Shown piece after piece: positions 34,729-42,202 of a stretch of 64,000 nucleotides of DNA. The stretch is taken from the NCBI GenBank assembly GCA_002600635.1, contig CP021371.1:375001-439000 (forward strand), in the 5' to 3' direction. Both the position numbers and the translations under genes were made by a program. Position 1 is the stretch's first letter. Every line of letters starts with the position of its first letter. Source of the stretch: Rhizobium sp. ACO-34A (GTDB lineage: Bacteria > Pseudomonadota > Alphaproteobacteria > Rhizobiales > Rhizobiaceae). Below the pieces are notes generated by a model that was given only the letters and a program-made list of their open reading frames with translations, did not search any database and was not told the DNA's origin.

Positions 34729-35113
34729 AATCATTCGACGACGGACAGCCGATAAAGCGCTTTACGATCCGCTCATCGAAAGTGAGTGTCGAAAAGACCC
34801 GCCACTGTTCGCCCGACCAAAACATCCACTGCAATATCTGGTAGCGCTCGGCCGCGGAGGCACCGAGCAGATCGGAGCCGACTTTTTCGGCCAGGTAGAT
34901 GTTGATCGCGGACGATTCGTAGAGAACGACATCGTCATCCACCATCACGGGCGAGAGCCCATGGGGATTGAGTTTTAGGAACTCGGGCGTGTGGCTCTCG
35001 CCCTTAAAGAGATCGATGTTCACCGCTTCGATGTCGATGCCCATGATCGCTGCTGCTGCGATGACGCGACGCCGGCTGCCCGAGCCGGGGTCGCCGTAAA
35101 TCCGAATTGCCAT
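34729..35113 (-). pseudogene. Glutathione S-transferase, 3' end lost at the IS
   Basis: The N-terminal thioredoxin-like domain is intact: RIYGDPGSGSRRRVIAAAAI, PHGLSPVMVDDDVVLYESSAINIYL (shortened here). The C-terminal helical domain ends after about 128 residues at FIGCPSSNDL, where the frame runs into the IS end and stops at 34670. A normal GST has about 200 residues. The ATG at 35113 has a purine-rich region upstream. Loss of half the substrate domain makes activity unlikely. Confidence 0.75.
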
Positions 35114-35319
35114 GAATATTCCTTTCGCTCTGGAGCCCCTAACGGGCTGCTGGGAAATCGATTCTCATATTCTTTGAGCGAATGGAATTGACACGTATGC
35201 TATAGCACCTATTCTAATTTTGAATGACGTTTTCCTTGTGTTCTGACGTGCAATTAAATTAGCTTGATGGAGACTCGGTCGGGATAAAGGCGAGATAGCC
35301 AGCGGTCTAGCTTACCGCG

Positions 35320-35646
35320 TCAAAGGGCGTTTAGTAGGTCCACAGGCTGTTCGCCCCGAACTTTCCAAGCGCGGTAGACTGTGGTAGCGCGCTTCGCCTT
35401 TATACGGGCAATAGGTGGTATGTTTTGAGTTCTCAAGAAGCGACACGTCAGCATCGCGACGTTGCATGTATCGAACAGGCGGTAATGCGCTTCAGAAAGC
35501 GCCGGAGCGCCCCTCGTTTCTGCGATGCGGAGCAGCCCGCTTCTGACGACAAAGAGCGATAGGCCCCGATCGACTGTGATGGGGTGCTTTTCGTCCGGGG
35601 TGCGAACTTTGCGGTCGTTGATGAGAGTGTCCTTTCGACTGCGAGT
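35320..35646 (-). pseudogene. Open frame without a start codon, possible gene remnant
   Basis: 109 codons lie between stops on the minus strand with no ATG, GTG or TTG near the 5' end. The translation has natural-looking composition, with stretches such as GLSLFVVRSGLLRIAETRGA and EAHYRLFDTCNVAMLTCRFL. I do not recognise a family. Probably a fragment stranded by the rearrangement that created the nearby IS junction. The rest of the 600-base gap 35114-35716 shows nothing else. Confidence 0.3.
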
Positions 35647-35716
35647 TTATTGAACCTGAGCTGTCAGCAAAGATAGGGAGCTGTAATGAATCCTATTCCA
35701 TGCCGGAATAATATTG

Positions 35717-36628
35717 ATGGATAAGCTAGACGCGATGCGGATGTTCGTGCGCGTCGTTGAAAGCGGGAGTTTTTCGCAGGCAGCGCGGGACCTAAACATC
35801 AGCCAGCCGACCGTCAGTAAACAGCTCGCCGCGCTCGAGACGCGGCTCGGGACGCAACTTCTTGCACGAAACTCCCGGGTCCTCACCGTGACGCCCTCAG
35901 GTCAAGACTATTACGAAGCAACCATTCGTATCCTTCAAGAACTCGACGTTGTCGAAGAGACAATAGCGGAAGGCCAGTCGGCTCCCTCGGGGCTGGTGCG
36001 TGTCACCCTTTCGCCCGCATTTGGGCGAATGTTCGTCATTCCCCGACTGCTGGATTTCAGGAACAGCTTCCCCGATGTCGCGATCGAGATGGAAGTCTCC
36101 GGACGGCATGTTGACCTGATCGGGGAAGGAATAGATGTCGCGATCCGCATCGGCCGGCTTGCGGATTCAGCGCTCATCGCCCGGCATATCGGCGACATGC
36201 GGATGATAACCTTGGCCTCCGCCGGCTATCTTGCCCGATACGGCGCACCGCAAACGCTGGACGAATTGCGCAACCACCAGCGGATTGGCTACGTCCACCA
36301 AGGAGACATTGTGGGATGGGGCTTTAACGCCAAGGGCGAACAGGTTACGGTCGATGGGGGCGGCGCGTTCCGTACGAATGATGCCGAACATGTTCGCGGC
36401 GCGGTGCTGGCAGGCCTCGGGATTGCTCACCATGCGAGCTGGCTGTTCACCGATGAGCTGGCCTCCGGTGCGGTCGAACGCATTCTCGAGGCCTATGCGC
36501 CGCCTTCTTTTCCGATCAACGCGATTACCGCTGCGGGGCGGCGCATGCCCTCAAGGGTGCGCCATTTTATCAATTTCCTCGCAGCGATTTGCGCCGAAGT
36601 GCCCGAGTTGAGAATTGGCCAAGGCTAA
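35717..36628 (+). CDS. LysR-family transcriptional regulator
   Basis: 303 residues. The N-terminal winged HTH (MDKLDAMRMFVRVVESGSFSQAARDLNISQPTVSKQLAALE region) is followed by a periplasmic-binding-like effector domain with VRVTLSPAFGRMFVIPRL and GIDVAIRIGRL. It belongs to the group regulating dehydrogenases or quinone reductases. Convergent with an SDR gene that may be its target, with a shared terminator between. ATG 35717 is used; a TTG one codon earlier is possible. Confidence 0.88.
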   Translation: MDKLDAMRMFVRVVESGSFSQAARDLNISQPTVSKQLAALETRLGTQLLARNSRVLTVTPSGQDYYEATIRILQELDVVEETIAEGQSAPSGLVRVTLSPAFGRMFVIPRLLDFRNSFPDVAIEMEVSGRHVDLIGEGIDVAIRIGRLADSALIARHIGDMRMITLASAGYLARYGAPQTLDELRNHQRIGYVHQGDIVGWGFNAKGEQVTVDGGGAFRTNDAEHVRGAVLAGLGIAHHASWLFTDELASGAVERILEAYAPPSFPINAITAAGRRMPSRVRHFINFLAAICAEVPELRIGQG

Positions 36629-36720
36629 GGCATCTAGGATAGGGGCAGACACCGGCATTTACGATCAACTGGACTATATCGGTGCGGAGGGACAGGTTCT
36701 GCTGCGCAGTCTTTCCTTGT

Positions 36721-36753
36721 GTATCGGCGCGACCCTTACCGCCGCGCCGATAC
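36721..36753. terminator. Shared convergent terminator
   Basis: 11-bp perfect stem GTATCGGCGCG / CGCGCCGATAC with an 11-base loop, followed rightward by GATTTTA. Lies between the LysR gene and the convergent SDR gene. Confidence 0.7.
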
Positions 36754-36757
36754 GATT

Positions 36758-37507
36758 TTAAAGCTGCGTGATCCCACCGTCGGCAATAAGGTCGCTACCG
36801 GTTGAAAAGCTGCTCTCGTCGGATGCCAGGAAGAAGGCCGCCGCAGCCATTTCTTCGGGCCTGCCGATGCGCCCTAGAGGCGTAATCCCGGCGTAAGTGG
36901 TGCGCAGGTCATCTGCCTCTTGCTGCGTTGCCGCCTGACTGTCGATGATGGGCGTATCGACTGCGCCGGGCGACAGCGCGTTGACGCGAATGCCGCGGTC
37001 CTTGAGCTCGGCCGCAAAGGTTCGCGCAAACGATCGCAACGCCGCCTTGGTCGCAGAATAGGTCGAATGAGAGGGGAAGCCTTTCAAATGCAATCCGGAC
37101 GATACGAGCACGATCGAGCCGCCGCGGGTCATCAGCGGCAGAGCCTTCTGCACGGTGAAAAACACGCCGCGCGCGTTGATCCCGAAGGTCTTGTCGAAAT
37201 GTTCCGGGCTCGCGGTGGCGACCGGCGCATGTTCGACGAAGCCTGCGCTGGTCACGAGGATATCCACCACGCCCTTTTCTGCCTCCACCTGGGCAAAAAT
37301 GGCGTCAAGATCCTCAATCTTCGAGACATCGCCCTGGACTATCGAGATGTTGCGCCCAATCGCCGTTCTGGCCTTCTCAAGCTCTGCAATGCGCCGCCCG
37401 GTGATGAACACGTAGGCGCCTTCGTCGACAAACCGTCGGGCGGTCGCAAGGCCGATCCCGCTGCTTCCGCCCGTAATTACGGCTATCTTTCCATCAAGTC
37501 TGGACAA
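36758..37507 (-). CDS. Short-chain dehydrogenase/reductase
   Basis: 249-residue classical SDR. The NAD(P) motif is VITGGSSGIGLAT. Other features are the NAG-like TSAGFVEHAP, catalytic Ser in SIVLVSSGLH and YxxxK in HSTYSATKAALRSF, and the C-terminal glycine-rich GSDLIADGGITQL. The start is a TTG at 37507, chosen because AAAGGAT lies 8 bases upstream and the conserved domain begins there; GTG at 37546 is the alternative. Substrate unknown. Confidence 0.85.
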   Translation of the reverse strand: MSRLDGKIAVITGGSSGIGLATARRFVDEGAYVFITGRRIAELEKARTAIGRNISIVQGDVSKIEDLDAIFAQVEAEKGVVDILVTSAGFVEHAPVATASPEHFDKTFGINARGVFFTVQKALPLMTRGGSIVLVSSGLHLKGFPSHSTYSATKAALRSFARTFAAELKDRGIRVNALSPGAVDTPIIDSQAATQQEADDLRTTYAGITPLGRIGRPEEMAAAAFFLASDESSFSTGSDLIADGGITQL

Positions 37508-37675
37508 GGGATTAATCCTTTCATCTGGGTGATGTTGTTGCGGCACTTAGATGCGCTTGCCGATGATGGTGCAGTAGTGCGCGGGTCGGAATTCGAGCTA
37601 TTACGCCTTGGAATGGAGCCTCTGGGTGCCCTGCTGAAAAATGCAGCAAGCTTTGCGGATTTCGCACGGCGGTGA

Positions 37676-38578
37676 ATGGACGTGGGCGATGCCGACGAGA
37701 AGAAGGCGAGCGGCGGCAACGGCTCGGGTGGCGATCTGGCGGAGAAGATCGCGGCGATCAAGGGCAAGCGCGACCGGCACAGGGCGCTGCTGGATGAACT
37801 GGAGCGCAGCGGCGAGGGCCAAATCTCGCTGACGGACCCTGATGCCCGCGCCATGGCACGAATGACGAAGGTCGGCGTCGGCTACAACGTCCAGCTCGCC
37901 GTGGACACGAAACACAAGATGATCGCCGGACAGGAGGTAAACAACCGGGTTCTCGACATGGGGCTGCTGGCGCCGACGGTTGCGGCGGCGATGGAAACGC
38001 TCGGTGTCGAGCAGATCGAGGCCGTCGCCGATCGGGGCTACTGCAAGATCGAGGACATCGAAGCGTGTGAGGCGGCCGGTGTCACGGCCTACGTGCCCAA
38101 GCCGATCCGCGGCCCTGCCGTGCGCGAAGGCTTCTTCTCCAAGGACGAGTTCCGCTACGACCCAGATGAGGACGTCTATGTCTGCCCCGGCGGGGCGACG
38201 CTCTCGCCGCTCTATCGCGGCAAGTCGCGTGACAACGTGAAGACCGACTACTGCGACCGCGCCGTCTGCAAGGGGTGAGCCCTCAAGCCTCGCTGCACCG
38301 GCAATGCCTATCGCCGCGTCTCGCGGCTGGAAAACGAAGCGGTCCTCGTTCGCATGGCCGCTCGTCTCGCTGCCCGACCCGACGTTCTCGACCTGCGGCG
38401 CGAGAGCGTCGAGCATCCCTTCGGCACCATCAAGCAATGGATGAACCAGGGCGCTTTCCTGATGCGCCGGCTGGAAAACGTGCGAGGGGAGTTCAGCCTG
38501 ACCGCGCTCGCCTACAATATCAAAAGGGCCATCACCATCGTCGGAGTTCCCGGCATGATCGCCGCCGCGAAGGCATGA
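37676..38578 (+). pseudogene. IS1182-family transposase remnant, frameshifted
   Basis: The first piece (to a stop at 38278) contains LTDPDARAMARMTKVGVGYN and AVDTKHKMIAGQEV and AVADRGYCKIEDIEACEAAG, which are diagnostic for IS1182/IS1380-like DDE transposases. The second piece, in another frame (38354-38578), carries ESVEHPFGTIKQWMNQGAFL and TALAYNIKRAI, the usual C-terminus. The N-terminal half is missing and a frameshift lies near 38275, so the transposase is dead. Clear terminal inverted repeats were not found. Confidence 0.85.
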
Positions 38579-38749
38579 TTGGCCGAAATTTACCTTGCGA
38601 ACGCACGAAAATCGCCCCGAAACGTCCCAGTAAGGCCATATATCGCCGCCAAACGCCGATCCCTGCAAATCGCCGGAGAAATCATCCCGATTAAGGTAAA
38701 GCCCGCGCGGGAACCCAAGCCAACAGCGTTTTAGGACAGTCTGCCTAAA

Positions 38750-38846
38750 TTTTGCGACAAAATCGCCGGCGCTGATTTTTCAGGGAATTTTCTGTCGCGA
38801 AAGTCGCGTGCAAAAGCCTCACTTGCGCGACAGTTTTTTGCGACAC
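38750..38846. repeat. Cluster of TTTTGCGACA-type repeats
   Basis: Four related 10-12 base units lie within 97 bases: TTTTGCGACA (38750), inverted TGTCGCGAAA (38793), TTGCGCGACA (38823) and TTTTTTGCGACAC (38834). The TGTC-headed half-sites recall serine-resolvase res sites, but no recombinase gene is nearby. This sits in the 356-base gap after the dead IS1182 element. Confidence 0.35.
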
Positions 38847-38934
38847 TAGACCGCGTCCACCCGCAAACGAAGGCTGATGCACGTTTCGACCGGATTGGTC
38901 CGCGGCTCGTCCGATGACCGGAAGGGGAACCGGG

Positions 38935-39597
38935 TCAATCCGAGGCTTTTGAGACGAAACCGTCCCAGCCGGCCATAGCGATCTCGGCGACGCTTTGAAG
39001 TTCGGCTCTTTCCGCTCCGTCACGGGCGCGGATCGCCATCCCACTCTGAACGGTCTGGAGAAACCTGCTGACTTTGGCGATATCGAGCGCCGGCGGAAGC
39101 TCTCCTTCGTCGACAGCCTTTTCCAGACGTGACACCAGCACGTCGAAAGCTACCGCTCGCGTCGACCGCATCAGGCCAGCGAGTTCCGCGTGACCATCGC
39201 TCCCGACCGTCCCGAGCGTCGCCATGCAACCGTGAGGCAGGTCACAGTCCGAACCGGTCATGGCGGCCGCCGAGTCATACAGATAGGCCTTCACCGCTTC
39301 TCGCACGGTGGTCGCCTGACGGAAACGTCCCCAGACCAGGTTCTCGTAGTTGGCGGCGTAGTACCGCAGTGCTTCCGCATAAAGTTCGTCCTTCGAGCCG
39401 AACGCCGCGTAGAGGCTGGTCGTCCCGACGCCCATCACCTCCGTCAGGTCCGAGATCGAAGTCGCCTCGTAACCTTTGATCCAAAACATCCGCATGGCGC
39501 GGGCCAGTGCCGCCTCACGGTCGAACGCGCGAGGCCGGCCACGTCCGGAACCTTTCGGGGCGGTTTTCACCAGTGTGCTTTTTCCATCTTTTTGCAT
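38935..39597 (-). CDS. TetR/AcrR-family repressor
   Basis: 220 residues. The N-terminal HTH reads FDREAALARAMRMFWIKGYEATSISDLTEVMGVGTTSLYAAFGSKDELYAEAL (split by normal helices). The C-terminal ligand domain holds the TetR_C-like LPHGCMATLGTVGS. Divergent from an SDR gene. Two 20-bp direct repeats in the gap, one covering its own start codon, are the likely operators, so it probably represses both itself and the SDR-SnoaL pair. Confidence 0.88.
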   Translation of the reverse strand: MQKDGKSTLVKTAPKGSGRGRPRAFDREAALARAMRMFWIKGYEATSISDLTEVMGVGTTSLYAAFGSKDELYAEALRYYAANYENLVWGRFRQATTVREAVKAYLYDSAAAMTGSDCDLPHGCMATLGTVGSDGHAELAGLMRSTRAVAFDVLVSRLEKAVDEGELPPALDIAKVSRFLQTVQSGMAIRARDGAERAELQSVAEIAMAGWDGFVSKASD

Positions 39598-39668
39598 CGA
39601 TCACTACATAAACCCATTGACTTCGATTTTCAACGTCCATAGTTATTATGCATCGATCACTACATAAA
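39593..39668. promoter_or_regulatory. Twin 20-bp direct repeats, likely TetR operators
   Basis: TGCATCGATCACTACATAAA occurs identically at 39593-39612 and 39649-39668, 56 bases apart. The first overlaps the tetR start codon and the second ends 10 bases before the SDR ATG. The surrounding DNA is AT-rich. Confidence 0.65.
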
Positions 39669-39678
39669 TGGAGTTGAC

Positions 39679-40419
39679 ATGATTGATCTGAAGGGAAAGA
39701 GAGCGCTTGTGACCGGCGGCTCTCGCGGTATAGGTGCGGCAATCGCCCAGACGCTCGCCGAACATGGCGCCGACGTCGCTCTGACGTTCCAAAGCTCGGC
39801 CGACCGCGCGACGGCGGTCGTCAAGTCGATCGAGGCTCATGGTCGGCGCGGTATCGCGATCCAGGCCGATAGCGCTGATCCGACCGCGATCCGACGAGCC
39901 GTCGACGAAGCCGTAAAGGAGCTCGGCGGTCTCGACATTCTGGTGAACAACGCCGCGATCGCGCGCTACGAGACGATCGCCGATTTCAAGATCGAGGACA
40001 TCGACGCGCTCCTTGCAGTGAATGTCCGCGGCACCATTCTCGCGACGCAGGCTGCCCTTCCGCATCTCGGCGCCGGGGGCAGGGTGATAACGATCGGCTC
40101 TGCTGGCGCGGACCGGATCGTCGGCGTGACAGGCACCGTCTATTTCATGACGAAATCCGCACTGCAGTCCTTCACCCGCGGTCTGGCACAGGAACTGGGA
40201 CCGCGTGACATCACGGCCAATCTGGTTCAACCGGGCTCGACTGACACCGACATGAACCCGGCAAACGGTGAGTTCTCGGACTTCCAGCGCAGCCTCATCC
40301 CGTTGGGCCGTTATGGTGCGCCAGCGGACATCGCAGTCGCCGTCGCCTTCCTCGCAAGCCCTGCCGCCCGCCAGATCACCGGGACCATCGTGAACGTCGA
40401 TGGTGGGCTGCTGGCGTGA
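39679..40419 (+). CDS. SDR oxidoreductase, FabG-like
   Basis: 246-residue classical SDR: cofactor motif LVTGGSRGIGAAIAQ, NNAAIARYE, catalytic VITIGSAGAD and YFMTKSALQSF (Tyr-x3-Lys), and the terminal TGTIVNVDGGLLA. Preference for Ser-Arg after the glycine motif suggests NADPH. GGAG lies upstream of the ATG. Followed by a SnoaL-like gene; both appear controlled by the divergent TetR protein. Substrate unknown. Confidence 0.88.
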   Translation: MIDLKGKRALVTGGSRGIGAAIAQTLAEHGADVALTFQSSADRATAVVKSIEAHGRRGIAIQADSADPTAIRRAVDEAVKELGGLDILVNNAAIARYETIADFKIEDIDALLAVNVRGTILATQAALPHLGAGGRVITIGSAGADRIVGVTGTVYFMTKSALQSFTRGLAQELGPRDITANLVQPGSTDTDMNPANGEFSDFQRSLIPLGRYGAPADIAVAVAFLASPAARQITGTIVNVDGGLLA

Positions 40420-40455
40420 AGCCTCGCAGACCGATTGCGAACACGGAGAAGACCA

Positions 40456-40860
40456 ATGTCGAATATTGACCTCAAAGAGTTCTACGATCGCTATATCGCC
40501 GGGCTTAACGCCCGCGATTTCGATACCGTAGCAAAGCTGATCGCCGATGACGTCCGCGTGAACGGGACAGCCTACAAGCGCAAAGATGTGATCGCGTCGC
40601 TCGAGGGCATCGCCGAGGCGGTGCCGGACTTCCACTGGACGGTTCAGGACCTTTTCACGGACCATAACCGCATCGCGGCCAGGCTGCATGACACCGGTAC
40701 TCCCGTGAAGCCGTTCCTCGGACATGAGGCGACCGGCGGGTCACTAAACATCATGGAGTATGGCTCCTACCGCGTTGAGAATGGTCTTTTCGTCGATATG
40801 TGGTTCCTAATCGATGCTGCGACTGCAGGTGAGCAGTTGCGCAGCAAGGCGACTGCGTAA
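40456..40860 (+). CDS. SnoaL-like/NTF2-fold ester-cyclase family protein
   Basis: 134-residue cone-shaped alpha+beta protein with DLKEFYDRYIAGLNARDFDT, VPDFHWTVQDLFTDHNRIAAR and the hydrophobic strand YRVENGLFVDMWFLID. These match the SnoaL polyketide-cyclase-like group, small enzymes or binding proteins. GGAGA lies 8 bases before the ATG; 36 bases after the SDR gene. Exact activity unknown. Confidence 0.8.
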   Translation: MSNIDLKEFYDRYIAGLNARDFDTVAKLIADDVRVNGTAYKRKDVIASLEGIAEAVPDFHWTVQDLFTDHNRIAARLHDTGTPVKPFLGHEATGGSLNIMEYGSYRVENGLFVDMWFLIDAATAGEQLRSKATA

Positions 40861-41262
40861 GGCTCCGATAAGGCCGCGGCAGATGTCGGCCGAGGGCCGG
40901 TCGCTTAACGACAATTGAGGTGCGGTCTCGGCACCCGCTGGTCTGAAGCGTGAGTGGTCGTCACGAAGACGTCCGACGAACAACTTCCCCATTCCCACAC
41001 ATCATCGACGTCAACAGATAATAGTCGTCAAGGCAGCCCGACACGCTGCTTTGGCAACGTTACCCTTGCTCCCGTGGATCAGCCAGTTTCTTACTGCTGA
41101 GCGCCGATGCGGAAGAAAGTTGTTGTCGAGGGCGATACTGTGTGGTGTTAAATAGGCATCTTTTTGGTATCTAAATTGTAGTAGCAGCAGCGATGTAGAG
41201 ACACAGGGCTTGCGGCAGGTGCAGACTGACGAAATGCCCGCGCCACACACGGGAGGAATGAC
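40861..41262. other. 402-base gap without a supported gene
   Basis: A 79-codon minus-strand frame (41011-41250) has no domain features or clear ribosome site and is not called. The last 110 bases are AT-rich and probably hold the promoter of the SIS-domain gene, whose GGAGG lies 7 bases before its ATG. Confidence 0.5.
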
Positions 41263-41991
41263 ATGACCTCATTCGTCGACGACTATTTCCGCGAAGTAAT
41301 CTCACGTCTCGATGCCGCCAGAATCCGACAAGCCGCTGCGATGGAGAAATGTGTTGAAGCGATCGTTACGGCCAGCCAGGACGACGGCCGTATCTATTTC
41401 TTCGGTACTGGACACTCGCATATGTTGGGGGTTGAGACCCATTATCGCGCCGGCGGACTGGCGGCGACCGTACCCGTTCTCGCCGGATCAATAATGGTTC
41501 ATGAAGGCACGGTTGCCGGAACGGTGCATGAGCGCATGCCTGGCTTCGCACGGCCGATCTTGGAGCGGTATGCAATTTCGCGGGGCGATGTGTTGTTTGT
41601 CACGTCCAACTCAGGCGTCAACGCAGCGCCTCTGGAGGCTGCGGAAATAGGCCGGGAACGGGGTGCCACGGTTGTTGCGATAACTTCGGTCGAGTATTCG
41701 AAAATGGTGGCGAACGGACGCCCGCGACTGGCTGAAATGGCCCACATCGTGCTCGACAACGAAGCGCCTCCGGGCGATGCTGTGCTCACGGTTTCAGGGT
41801 CGGCGCAGAGAGTCGGTCCCGTCTCCACAATAGTGGGGGTCGCATTGGTCAATGCCATACTCGCGGAGGCCTCACGACGGCTGGCCGAGACGAGTGGAGC
41901 GCCGATATACGTCAGCGCCAATATGCCCGGAGCGGATGAGATCAACCGGCAGCTGGTGCACCGCTACCGCCCCCGAAATCCTCATCTTTGA
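41263..41991 (+). CDS. SIS-domain sugar-phosphate protein (UPF0309-like)
   Basis: 242-residue SIS (sugar isomerase) protein. IYFFGTGHSHMLGVETHYRAGGL provides the phosphosugar pocket, VLFVTSNSGVNAAPLEAAE the SIS loop, and ATVVAITSVEYSK the second strand. The pattern matches UPF0309/YfeU-like proteins related to amino-sugar-phosphate isomerases and etherases. It may serve cell-wall or sugar-nucleotide metabolism. It precedes the fused glycosyltransferase by 211 bases, so linkage is possible but not certain. Confidence 0.82.
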   Translation: MTSFVDDYFREVISRLDAARIRQAAAMEKCVEAIVTASQDDGRIYFFGTGHSHMLGVETHYRAGGLAATVPVLAGSIMVHEGTVAGTVHERMPGFARPILERYAISRGDVLFVTSNSGVNAAPLEAAEIGRERGATVVAITSVEYSKMVANGRPRLAEMAHIVLDNEAPPGDAVLTVSGSAQRVGPVSTIVGVALVNAILAEASRRLAETSGAPIYVSANMPGADEINRQLVHRYRPRNPHL

Positions 41992-42202
41992 CGGACGCCG
42001 AATCTGGTCCGACCGTCCTGCAGGCACCGTCAACTTGGCGATCTTTCGAGATTGGTCCCGGGGATGCGGGATAATCCATCATCTTTCGCCGCAACACACG
42101 ATAACATTACTTAAAACTATGGAGCCAAGGTAGCGGCTACTTCCGGGCGACAGCGTAGTCGATCGCCGATTGCGCGTTTGCGAACTCTGCCTGGAGCCCT
42201 CC

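Noticed and set aside
41011..41250. 79-codon minus-strand frame before the SIS gene
   Set aside because: No ribosome site or recognisable features; overlaps the likely promoter.
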